The notes below the pieces were generated by a model that did not search any database, was not told where the DNA came from, and saw only the letters and a list, made by a program, of their open reading frames with translations. A stretch of 19,581 nucleotides of DNA, taken from NCBI RefSeq assembly GCF_000003605.2, contig NW_003142807.1:117465-137045 (forward strand), written 5' to 3'. The DNA is from Saccoglossus kowalevskii (taxonomy: Eukaryota > Hemichordata > Enteropneusta > Harrimaniidae). This document shows positions 8,201 to 16,623 of the stretch, one piece after another (position 1 is the first letter of the stretch; each line of letters begins with the position of its first letter). Both the position numbers and the translations under genes were made by a program.

Positions 8201-10389
8201 AGAATTTTTGGTGTTTTTGTGTAGAGTTTATTTTCACTGATTTTTGATTCGGGAAAATGTACGAAAAAAATTATATTTGTTGGATTATTTTCACTGAACC
8301 ATCCCTTTCATTCAGCGAATAATAAATTTCATGTGAAAATAAAGTATTTTCCAGTAGTTTGTATGTCTAGATTACCTCTACATGTGCAACATATGTACAT
8401 TTGGTTGTTCCGGATTGTCTCAAAATTGAGTTTGTGCAGTTTTTTTTAAGTTGAGCTATTTTCACCGGCTCTTCGACCGGCGTTTCACAGCAGCTTGCGA
8501 AGAGACCATAGAAATATATGGTACGGTGCTGTGCATTTTAGCAACATAGAACGTTCTCTGACGTAGCTTATATCTTGTAGGAAGGAGAGGATGAAACGGA
8601 TCCCGATGATTTACCAGAACATTTACGTCCACAAGCGCAGTTTGACATCAATGAATTGACTGGTAAAGAACCAGAAGACATCGTCAAGGTTACCAAGAAA
8701 GGCCGGACGTTGATGATGTTCGTTACTGTGTCTGGTAATCCATCACGTAAAGAAGCTGACGAAATCACTCTAATGTGGCAGAGTCAGTTATTTAATGCCC
8801 ATTATGAAATGACAAGGCAAGTAGAAATTGACCATTTTCCGTTCACTGCGAGAATCACGCGTTATGCATGAAATCGAACATAAAAACAGGACAAACAACG
8901 GTCATAGCAGCATAGTGGCGTCAAACATCGCGTGGGATTCGACAAACGCAGAAGTATTTTGGGGAATATTTCCATGCTTAATAATGTGCTGTATACATTT
9001 GATGATAGGCAATTTCAATGAAGTAAGGGTATTCAAATGCAATATTCCCCTGTCAAAGATCGGCCGGTCGATGTGAGCTACGAAATAAAGAAATTCGAGT
9101 TCAAAATCAAATCGTTCGACGCGTGTCTTTCATGCAACTCACGAGATCTCGCAGTTGAACGGAAAATCACCTATTAAATCCTTAATTTACACCAAAAAAA
9201 TAGGTTTTCCTTCTTGTCATTTTGAAACCTGCACGTCACATGCCTCAAGATTTTACGTATCAGAAAAAATAGCAAAATTAAAAACTGAAGAATAATTATT
9301 GCATTTTCATCATTTTACTTTTTTCCAGCATAAAACAATATTTCAATATTTGGTATCCACATTCTGGGGCATAACTTCAATATTTGGTATCCGCATTCTG
9401 GGGCATAACTTCAATATTTGTTATCCGCATTCTGGGGCATAACTTCAATTTTTGGTATCCACATTCTGGGGCATAACTTCAATATTTGGTATCCACATTC
9501 TGGGGCATAACTTCAATATTTTGTATCCACATTCTGGGGTATAACTTCAATATTTTGTATCCACATTCTGGGGTATAACTTCAATATTTGGTATCCACAT
9601 TCTGGGGCATAACTTCAATATTTGGTATCCACATTCTGGGGCATAACTTCAATATTTGGTATCCACATTCTGGGGCATAACTTCAATTTTTTGGTATCCA
9701 TATTCTGGGGCATAACTTCAATACTTGGTATCCGCATTCTGGGGCATAACTTCAATATTTGGTATCCGCATTCTGGGGCATAACTTCAGTATTTGGTATC
9801 CACATTCTGGGGCATAACTTCAATATTTGGTATCCACATTCTGGGGCATAACTTGAAAGCATACCCTATAGATAATTGTGCATTATTGTCTTTCTAATTA
9901 AATTCATGCATAAATTAAAAAAATATTATATTCAATAATTTGTTTACATGGCAATGCCCATTATTGCAGATAACAGAGTAAGGACTGGACATAAGAAATA
10001 ATGGTTGAGACACAGTCAAACCCATTATTTAAGGGATTATTTCTGTTTTAAATTTAAAAAATATAAATATAGTTAAAAAAAATTCTTTTTTTTTCTTCTG
10101 AAGGTACATGATAGAGGACAATCGCGCAATACTCGTACTCAAAGACGGTAGTACTGCGGTAGACATTAAAAATTTCCTGATTGACCAAGAACGATGCGAA
10201 GAAGTGACGTTCGAGAATCAAAGCTTTCCGGGAAAACACCTTGATGCCAAGGATAAGAAGGAATCGAAGAAAGACAACAAAACGGAACAAAAAAAGAAAA
10301 GTAAAAAAAAGAAAAAAAAGAAGGATGATAAAAAAGAGGAAAACTCGAAAGAAGAGAAGATGAGTAAATCGAAAAAAGAAGAATTGTGA
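5054..10389 (+). CDS. MESD: LRP chaperone MESD, complete gene in three coding exons
   Basis: MESD (Boca in Drosophila) is an ER-resident chaperone that folds the beta-propeller/EGF modules of LRP5/6 and other LDL-receptor family members and so permits Wnt signalling. Coding exons are 5054-5281, 8581-8816 and 10104-10389, totalling 750 nt or 249 aa, against 234 in human. In order: signal peptide about 1-30 (RRRR then a VLFLVLCITML core), an acidic stretch, the KDVRDYTDADVERLFDQWE motif, the folded core with KKGRTLMMFVTVSG (about 115-128) and the segment DNRAILVLKDGS (160-171), then RCEEVTFENQSFPGK and a lysine-rich tail from about 204. The last four residues KEEL fit a KDEL-type ER retrieval signal (human REDL). 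The ATG has an ideal Kozak context (A at -3, G at +4). All junctions keep the frame, but the second intron needs a GC donor. Neighbours: TLNRD1 head to head, SIN3 convergent downstream. Confidence 0.96.
6380..6735. repeat. Diverged tandem duplication of about 146 bp
   Basis: Two related blocks (about 6380-6503 and 6586-6692) share the order RACNAAATRGACAT, then GGCTAC or AGCTAC, AAGTCTTGGT or TAGTCTTGGT, AAAATTTTGGAAAA and TTTTAATTTCTGTTT. The second block is bracketed by an exact 16-bp repeat ACTAATATCTAAATGT at 6555-6570 and 6701-6716, each followed by CAGGCTGCTGA. A third, partial relative is at about 12376-12465. Confidence 0.7.
7849..7984. mobile_element. TTAA-flanked MITE, copy 2
   Basis: Same family as the element at 2365. 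TTAA lies at 7849-7852 and 7981-7984 around a 128-bp body. The left end AGCAGGGGAGTCGTCACCTG and the middle (ATTGTTTACAAACAAATG, CCCTTGCGTTTTTAGCGTG) are well kept, but most of the right inverted repeat is deleted, leaving CCCTCTCACT. It lies inside MESD intron 1. Confidence 0.82.
8581..8816 (+). CDS. MESD: MESD exon 2 (core of the chaperone fold)
   Basis: 236 nt, phase 0 at the start, two bases over at the end. It encodes DLPEHLRPQAQFDI, EDIVKVTKKGRTLMMFVTVSG and LMWQSQLFNAHYEMT, each close to human MESD. The exon is best ended at 8816, before GCAAGT. Using the nearby GT at 8821 instead would put exon 3 out of frame, while the GC site gives R155 from AG plus G and then YMIEDNRAI, colinear with human FIVGSDRAI. 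Confidence 0.93.
8935..9180. repeat. Dispersed repeat, copy A (partner at 17913-18080)
   Basis: Shares with the partner, in the same order: GGATTYGACAAACG, GAAGTATT or AAAGTATT, TGTGCTRTACAT, TTTGATGA, AATTT-GATGAAGT-AGGGT, CGAGATCTCG, and a final ACGGRAAATCNCCTA. This copy is about 75 bp longer. No coding capacity, no clear terminal repeats. Lies in MESD intron 2; the partner lies in a SIN3 intron. Confidence 0.72.
9342..9852. repeat. 34-bp minisatellite, 15 units
   Basis: Fifteen head-to-tail copies of a 34-bp unit beginning TTCAATATTTGGTATCCACA and ending TTCTGGGGCATAAC. Copies differ mostly at single positions (CAC/CGC, TTTGG/TTTTG, GGC/GGT), and a few gain one T. Since 34 is not a multiple of three, no frame stays open. 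It is entirely inside MESD intron 2. Confidence 0.97.
10104..10389 (+). CDS. MESD: MESD exon 3 (C-terminal domain, Lys-rich tail, KEEL end)
   Basis: Starts with one base completing R155, then 94 codons and TGA at 10387-10389. It encodes NRAILVLKDGS, FLIDQERCEEVTFENQSF and PGK, followed by about 45 residues made mostly of K, D and E. The tail is coded by long A runs, which makes it slippage-prone. NQS at about residue 193 is a potential N-glycosylation site. The end KEEL would act as ER retrieval signal. Confidence 0.95.
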
Positions 10390-10867
10390 TTTTCATGAAT
10401 TACTTTTTAGGCTGAAAAAAAAAGATTTGTTTTTGTTTCTGAAAAATTGTGTGTATATTAACTTTTTCTTTTTTTGTGCTATTTTATTACAACATTTTAG
10501 CAGAAACCAGAAGAGAAAAAGACATGAGCAGCCAATTTTGAACAAAATGTATCAGGGATTTCATTTAAGAGCCGATCGACGGCCATATAGCTGACTACAA
10601 GCCCAAATTGACCGTCTACTTTCTGCCGAGATCCTTTTTATTTTATTCGTTGGCCTGTTGTTACAGGATGATGGCCTGCTATTAAATGCATTTGTGAAAC
10701 CCCTGTGAAACAAGAAACAAATCAGTTATTTTTTTGGCCTTACTTATATAAAATATTTTGTTTAGTTACTTTATTGCTTTTATTACTGTCTATCTGTTTA
10801 TGTTTTTTATAGTTTTTGTTTTTATCATAATACCTCATTCATACCTTTCTATATTTTACAAAAATTA
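10390..10867 (+). other. MESD 3' UTR and flank
   Basis: AT-rich sequence without a frame of note. The first poly(A)-type hexamer is ATTAAA at 10681-10686, about 290 nt after the stop; AATAAA occurs only at 11368-11373 and 11451-11456. The 3' end of the transcript is therefore uncertain. Confidence 0.45.
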
Positions 10868-11010
10868 CAGATTGTGTAACTGACCAATCATATTCGTTAT
10901 TACAAACTGACATGTAACATCAACCAATCATATTCCTTAGTACAAACTGACACTGCTGACATGTTGCACTGACCAATCCTAACCATATCTTTTATTACAG
11001 ACTGATTAAT
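10868..11010. repeat. Diverged CCAATC-bearing tandem repeat, three copies
   Basis: Three copies of a 40-50 bp unit containing ACCAATCATATTC or its variant ACCAATCCTAACC, then TTATTACAAACTGACA. Spacing varies (about 41 and 49 bp). It shares the CAAACTGA word and a CCAAT core with the 42-bp array just downstream. Confidence 0.65.
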
Positions 11011-11084
11011 TGGGCCATACTCATGTTTGTTTAAATAAGCTGCTATATGATTGGATAATAATCTTGTTTTAATAAGATGCTATC

Positions 11085-11300
11085 TGATTGGCTCATCTTG
11101 TCACATGATTAGTTCATCTTTTTATATCATTGGGATAACTTTTCACATGACAAACTGATCTTGTCTCATGATTGGCTCATTTTGTCACATGACAAACTGA
11201 TCTTGTATCATGATTGGCTCATTTTGTCACATGACAAACTGATCTTGTCTCATGATTGGCTTATTTTGTCAAATGACAAACTGATCTTGTCTCATTTTAT
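11085..11300. repeat. 42-bp tandem repeat with CCAAT core and inverted repeat
   Basis: Regular copies start at 11157, 11199 and 11241, with a partial at 11283 and degenerate copies from about 11085. The unit reads GATCTTGTCTCATGATTGGC, then TCATTTTGTCACATGACAAA. It holds ATTGG (reverse CCAAT) and the inverted repeat TTTGTCA-CA-TGACAAA. Not coding despite its multiple-of-three period. Confidence 0.88.
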
Positions 11301-11510
11301 CTAATTTGAATAATTTAATTTGAATTTAGTTAACACTATAAAATGTGGTTGCTTTTTTAGTCAACAAAATAAAATATTCTATCACTAGTAGTCTCTCTCT
11401 CAATATGAATTTTTATACACTACATGGATCCCACCACCCTCCTAAAGCTTAATAAAACAAGCAGCCTGACGGCTGAGATAGCTCCGCTGTTAGCAATGTA
11501 CATTACTATT

Positions 11511-11860
11511 AAAGAGCTGAAGATATCATTAGAAAATGAACAATATGTATAGTATCAAAGCAATCAAACTTACTGTTTTACCAAAAATATTCATCAACAT
11601 TTTTAGAGAATTGAAGATATCTGAAAGAGGTCCACTTGAGGTACCTATATGTGTAATATCAAAGTAATCAGATTTGTGGTATTCAACAAGAAGTTGAAAA
11701 TATCATTTTTTTACCAAAACGGACAGAAATATTCACTAAAATTAGAGAATTAAAGATACCATCATGTAATGGACGAATCTAAGAGAGGTATACACGAGGT
11801 ACATGTACACAAAGTATCAAAGCAATCAGATTTGTAGTTTTCAAGAAATCAAAAAAGTAA
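11511..11860. repeat. Three-unit diverged repeat, about 95-140 bp per unit
   Basis: Units begin near 11511, 11605 and 11743 with AGAGNNTNAAGATA, then carry AGTATCAAAGCAATCA (or AATATCAAAGTAATCA) and AGATTTGTRGTWTTCAA; units one and two end in TTTACCAAAA and an ATATTCA word. The units have similar composition and order but differ by insertions. I see no frame, and the family is unknown to me. Confidence 0.65.
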
Positions 11861-12082
11861 AAAGTTAACATGGCCGCCGCCGAAACAATCACTCATATGA
11901 TAAGCTGAACAGTGGAACTAAAAAAATGGTGCGTTTCTGGTAAACCTTACCTTTTATTCTTATCCAGTATACCAGTATTTTTTATCACCGAAGTGGCCAC
12001 TAGAGGACGCTCATTTCCTGTTTCTAACTGCATGCTGGAAACATTCCCAGCAACATAAGGTTATCAATAATTGCAAAATTAT
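11861..12082. other. Unannotated flank
   Basis: Short mixed-composition stretch with one GC-rich patch (ATGGCCGCCGCCG at about 11871). No frame, repeat or RNA fold recognised. Confidence 0.4.
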
Positions 12083-12216
12083 TTAAAGCGGGGGGAGTCG
12101 TCACCTGTGCATGTGTCAGATGGCCACCCATGAGCCTTTGCGTTTTTAGCGTGTGCTGTTATCAGAGCTTGGGAAGTAATTCCATTGCATGCGCAGGTGC
12201 TATTGTCAAATTCTAA
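12083..12216. mobile_element. TTAA-flanked MITE, copy 3 (internally deleted)
   Basis: TTAA at 12083-12086, then AGCGGGGGGAGTCGTCACCT. The segment with ATTGTTTACAAACAAG is missing, but CCTTTGCGTTTTTAGCGTG and the right-arm word GCATGCGCAGGTG remain. The right end decays into TTCTAA without a clean TTAA. It lies 460 bp before copy 4. Confidence 0.78.
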
Positions 12217-12375
12217 AAACCAAACAATACTTGAATGCAACTTGTTTCTGAGGTGACTGGGATTTAAACAATGGATCCTGTACATGAACACAAAGAATGC
12301 ATCAGGGGGAAATGTAGACTGCCCTCTGGTGGCTGGAATATGCAAATACTGTTGTTTTTTTCACAACATTTTTTT

Positions 12376-12465
12376 GTAAGTATTTTCCTGTAATTTCATC
12401 AAATTCAGACGAAATGGACATTTTTGTTGCCTATTTGTCTTAATTTTGTATTCAAATATGGTTAA
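12376..12465. repeat. Partial relative of the 6.4-6.7 kb duplication
   Basis: Shares GACGAAATGGACAT and TTTTGTTGCCTA followed by TTGTCTTAATTTTG with the two blocks in MESD intron 1, showing that the duplication belongs to a dispersed family. Boundaries are uncertain. Confidence 0.45.
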
Positions 12466-12679
12466 CAAATGATATTTTTTATATTTCAACCAAAGAATCG
12501 GTATTTTGCAAGCATAGACTGTCGTTGGTGAAACTTCAAATACCTTACACCAAATCGACCAGAACCAGATGTTTTTTAAGAACATTATATCCAGATACGA
12601 TACAGGACAGCAAATTTTTTATTTTTTTTTCCAGTGGCATGCCATATATTGAATGGCGCACTAACTGTTGCAACACAAA

Positions 12680-12843
12680 TTAAAGCGGGGGGAGTCGTCA
12701 CCTGTGCATGCGTCAGATGGCCATAGCACGTCATTGTTTACAAACAAGCATCTACCCATAAGCCTTTGCACTTTTAGTGCGTGTTATCGTTGCTTGGGAC
12801 TCAATTCCCGCGTGTGCGCAGGTAACAACCTTCTGGCTTTTAA
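12680..12843. mobile_element. TTAA-flanked MITE, copy 4 (most complete)
   Basis: A 156-bp body between TTAA at 12680-12683 and 12840-12843, with both inverted repeats recognisable: AGCGGGGGGAGTCGTCACCT on the left; on the other strand the right end reads AGCCAGAAGGTTGTTACCTG. The middle holds ATTGTTTACAAACAAGCATC. A 9-bp direct repeat AACACAAAT lies exactly at the outer edges (12672-12680 and 12842-12850), which could be the true target duplication or chance. No coding capacity. Confidence 0.87.
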
Positions 12844-12850
12844 CACAAAT

Positions 12851-13293
12851 ACAACAAATTCAATTTTCGTGGAAAAAAAAGACAACTTTATTATAATATG
12901 GTAAAGAACGGTCACTTTTATACAGAGGAAATGAGTCTCCCAAAAATTCACATCAGAAAAAAACAAAAACAATCACGACACTCAAAAAGCGTTTCTTTGG
13001 AAGATCTACAGAGCAACATGGCAGCCATCTTATCACCACCCCTCTCCCCCAAACCAGATTTCAATTGTATTCAAATTCAGTAAAAAAAGGTTTATTTTTC
13101 TGACCAGTTTTCAAATTACCGGTATTTTACAAAAAAATGTATTTTTACATTTGTTTCCCCCCAAAAGGGCTGGATGACAAAAAGGCTGCTTCAAAAAGAG
13201 TTCCTTATTTTGTTCTGCCATGAAGGGTTAAATACATATACTTTTGATATAGTGTATAGAAACAGTTAACAATTTGGGAATTTACCTGTCATT
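12851..13293. other. Unannotated intergenic stretch
   Basis: No gene recognised. A short plus-strand open frame ends at 13083 but has no family feature. A near-palindrome ATGGCAGCCAT lies at about 13018. The rest is T- and A-run rich. Confidence 0.45.
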
Positions 13294-13785
13294 AATAAAC
13301 ATCCAGTAATATAATTGCCATATTTGGGTAAAGACAAATCATATGATCAAATTCAACCAATGAACATCCAGTATAGCAATTACCATATTTGGATACAAAT
13401 CATCTGATCAAATTCAACCAATGAACATCCAGTATAGCAATTACCATATTTGAATACAAATCATCTGATCAAATTCAACCAACGAGCATCCAGTATAGCA
13501 ATTACCATATTTGGATACAAATCATCTGATCAAATTCAACCAATGAACATCCAGTATAGCAATTACCATATTTGGATACAAATCATCTGATCAAATTCAA
13601 CCAATGAACATCCAGTACAGCAATTACCATATTTGGATACAAATCACAAACATCCATGACAAATCATGTGATTAAATTCAACCAACAGACATCCAGTATG
13701 ACAATTTTCATACTTAGATACAGACAAATCACAATCTATTTCAACCAATAGGACACCAATCCAGTATAAATATTTGGTAATACAC
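13294..13785. repeat. 61-bp satellite array 1
   Basis: Tandem units of exactly 61 bp through the centre (successive TTCAACC at 13352, 13413, 13474, 13535, 13596), reading AACCAATGAACATCCAGTAT, AGCAATTACCATATTTGGAT and ACAAATCATCTGATCAAATTC. The first and last units are degenerate with insertions. A minus-strand open frame at 13644-13856 falls in the degenerate end and is not a gene. The same family returns at 14571. Confidence 0.95.
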
Positions 13786-14524
13786 ACCAACATCTGCTGA
13801 AATCTCAGCGACAGAGACCAACAAGACTTGTTTTTGTCCCTCGTACAGTATTTCATCCTCTCTTGTCATTACATCCACAGTAACCATGATAATTAGACTC
13901 GAGAGCGAACAGAATGCTATTTGAGTAGCAAGGACGAGTCATGCAGCTCTTTTTAAACGGCCATTGCGTCTGAAGAATCACAGCCAGAGAAATTATTGGG
14001 ATCTCCTATACAGAAAGACACTAGCACTAAGATGCATCATTGCATGGTTATTCATGGAACGAGTAAAACTATTGGTAGTTGAGCCGTTTAAACGTGCCTC
14101 ATAGAGACAATGGGTTCAACACGTACCAAATAGAAATAACCAAATCAAGAACCTGTGACAAGTTCCTCCATGATTCCTACTAAGGTTACACCTGGCCTTT
14201 TTTTCTACTTCAAATCAGTTACCAAAAAATATTACAAATTTGGGCCTTTCTGGTTTTTTTTTTTTAAAACAAGAATTACCGTTATAAAAGCCTGTATTGA
14301 GATTTAACACGTTAAGCTGAACATTCAAACAATTTGGTTTTTAAATGTTGATTTAATACATTGCAACAATGGATTTCTCCTTGCAGGACATCTTTCAAAT
14401 TTTAACCTTCTTACCACCAGCTCCCCTCGCAAAATAGTCTTGTTTATAGTCTGCACTTTCAGTCAGAAGACTGGGATAAAAATTGTTTTTTTTTTAGTAA
14501 AAACATGAAAATTGGCTTAAATGT
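13786..14524. other. Spacer between the two 61-bp arrays
   Basis: No gene seen. It contains an inverted repeat TTTAAACGGC (13952-13961) and GCCGTTTAAA (14083-14092) about 120 bp apart, and several T runs. Confidence 0.5.
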
Positions 14525-14979
14525 TGTCTGTCGATTTCAAAATTAAGATTTATTTCCAGAAATCAAATTTAACCAATGAACATCCAGTATACCAATTACC
14601 ATATTTGGATACAAATCATCTGATCAAATTCAACCAATGAGCATCCAGTATAGCAATTACCATATTTGGATACAAATCATCTGATCAAATTCAACCAATG
14701 AGCATCCAGTATAGCAATTACCATATTTGGATACAAATCATCTGATCAAATTCAACCAATAAACATCCAGTATAGCAATTACCATATTTGGATACAAATC
14801 ATCTGATCAAATTCAACCAATGAGCATCCAGTATAGCAATTACCATATTTGGATACAAGTCATCTGATCAAATTCAACCAATGAACATCCAGTATAGCAA
14901 TTACCATATTTGGATACAAATCATCTGATCAAATTCAAAATGTCTGTCAATTCCAAAATTAAGATTCATTTCCAGAAAT
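14525..14979. repeat. 61-bp satellite array 2 bracketed by 39-bp direct repeats
   Basis: Six 61-bp units (14571-14936) of the same family as array 1, about 95% alike by eye. The array is bounded by a 39-bp direct repeat at 14525-14563 and 14941-14979, beginning TGTCTGTC and ending ATTTCCAGAAAT, with three differences. Array 1 has no such border. Confidence 0.93.
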
Positions 14980-16370
14980 ATTGAATACAAGAAAAAAATG
15001 CGCAGAAATATTTGGGTGAGAAAGTCTGGTGGTGAAAAGGATAAGACTTGAGAGCCGAACCAACCCAATTTAACAGAAATGATTTGGTCTATGTAACGGG
15101 TACTAATACATAGGGTTGACTATTCCTTTGAAGAACTAATCAACATTTTAACCCCCACCTCCTCCAGAAAAGGGTTTGCGTCTTGCCATTGTGTGTTTGT
15201 ATCCCTAATCCTACATGTTTGACCTTTGACCTTGTTTGGCTGTGACCTTTGTTCGTTTTTTACTTTTGATTTTACGCATATTGTAGGATATCGTCACTGT
15301 TTTGCATATTGACAATGTGCGACACATGCGATAATAGAATGGGGGAAATGTTGGAATCCAAATCTTGAAAAATAATTTAATCAACGGTAAATATCCTTGT
15401 GGAACATATTTTCTCAGTTATACAAATTAAATTAATTAAACTGCATCATTTTTCTGAAAAAGAAGAAAAGCAAAAACTTTCTTTTTCGGGTCTTAGAGTT
15501 GATGATCTACCGGTACCTCAATTATGTTCAAGATTCTGTCTAGTCAGACAATGTCTACTGTGTTTTCTGTTCTGAACACACTTTGAACAAAAAACAATGA
15601 CCAGTGTCAAACAGTACATCTTCGTCAGCCAAGGTTCATTTATTCTGTCGTCGCATCACTGTTATACATTGGCAGAATTTCCATTATCAGTTCGTGTGCT
15701 CTTGGTTTCCATGGTAAATAGAACATGAGGTCACATGTTGTGACAAATTTGCATGTTTTTGTCAGTTAAGCTATGACATGATATAAGACGGCAAATACTA
15801 TTGGTTTATATTTGAAATCAATGTGACTTGTTACAGTAACGCTGATTGATGGATCCATCTCCAGCATGTCCAATCAAATCATTCAATTTAAGCAGAGGTC
15901 AAATAAAACTTTTCACAACACAATCACTCAGTTTCGTAAGGATGGCAACAGAAGGCCAGCTTCAGCGAAACCCTGAAGTGCTTTCGAATATTGGTCAATG
16001 ACAACAGCAGCATATATATGTCGGATTTCCGAGATTAGCTTCTATTGGTCTGCAAGTTATTTGTATGGAACTTTATGTAAAGGTCAAATTTTAACTAAAC
16101 ACAAAAGCGATTGATAAATCATTGAACAGCGAAAACTGAACCGTAACATTTTCATGAATTTACAAGATAGTTTCTGATTGGTTACCCAATCTTAAGACCC
16201 CAACATTCTGACCAATCAGAGAGCAGCTTGTTTGTTGACAGCTTGTTTGTTTTATTTTCATTCAACTTATCAAATACTGCCTCACTTTGAGGGATTTCAA
16301 GACGGGTTTATGGATTCTACTAAAAATTACGCTTGTAATTATTGCCATTTACATTAATACTTATTTGTGT
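14980..16370. other. Intergenic stretch without recognised gene
   Basis: 1.4 kb with no convincing frame on either strand. Visible elements: a perfect direct repeat of two TGACCT half sites with one-base spacing at 15220-15232, with a third TGACCT at 15243-15248; an X-box-like GTTTCCATGGTAAA at 15705-15718; a CCAATCAGAGAGCAG word and a doubled AGCTTGTTTGTT near 16225-16250. Confidence 0.5.
15220..15232 (-). promoter_or_regulatory. Perfect DR1 nuclear-receptor-type motif
   Basis: TGACCTTTGACCT, or AGGTCAAAGGTCA on the minus strand, is the consensus for RXR-, HNF4- or COUP-type receptors. A third half site is 10 bp further on. It sits in intergenic DNA about 2.2 kb beyond the SIN3 stop, so its target is unclear and it may be chance. 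Confidence 0.3.
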
Positions 16371-16566
16371 TACTGTAAAATACTTTATTTGAGCTGGAAT
16401 TATATTAATTTTTTTTACTGCAAAAACATTTTGGCTGCTTTGTAAGAAGTTGATTTCCTACCAATTTTATACGAGTTGAATGTAAAAAAATAGGAGAAAA
16501 GGTATTTTCACTGGATTTTATTTTCACAGTTTCATCTTTTCAGCGAAAATAATTTACTTTACAGCA
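16371..16566. mobile_element. TA-type MITE, second copy
   Basis: A 196-bp element. The left end reads TACTGTAAAATACTTTATTT; the right end on the other strand is TGCTGTAAAGTAAATTATTT. The inverted repeats resemble those of the element at 2103, and both carry GCGAAAAT near the right end. The right TA has become CA. It is followed by AATAAA at 16575 and a 19-A run (16586-16604). Confidence 0.65.
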
Positions 16567-16623
16567 CTCAAGACAATAAAGGACCAAAAAAAAAAAAAAA
16601 AAAACACCAAAAAAACAAATTTG

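Larger units (their letters stand above)
5282..8580 (+). other. MESD: MESD intron 1
   Basis: A 3.3-kb intron with donor GTGGGT and acceptor ATATCTTGTAG. It holds an 18-bp-scale degenerate repeat near 5745-5780 (GGGTGCGACTTCTATAA and a variant), a solo right end of the TA-MITE family near 5926-6005, a 146-bp tandem duplication at 6380-6735, and a TTAA-MITE at 7849-7984. Two stretches of TTATTTTCACTG words (about 8225-8360) look like eroded repeat DNA. Open frames at 6211-6468 and 6981-7286 look like chance frames. Confidence 0.8.
8817..10103 (+). other. MESD: MESD intron 2, GC-AG type
   Basis: A 1.29-kb intron with donor GCAAGT after exon end AG, which is the consensus for GC donors, and acceptor TTTTCTTCTGAAG. 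It contains one half of a dispersed repeat pair (8935-9180) and a 15-unit minisatellite (9342-9852). Short open frames in it are artefacts. Confidence 0.85.

Noticed and set aside
8821-8826. GT donor GTAGAA for MESD exon 2
   Set aside because: It gives an out-of-frame join to exon 3 and adds bases not seen in homologues; the GC donor four bases earlier solves both.
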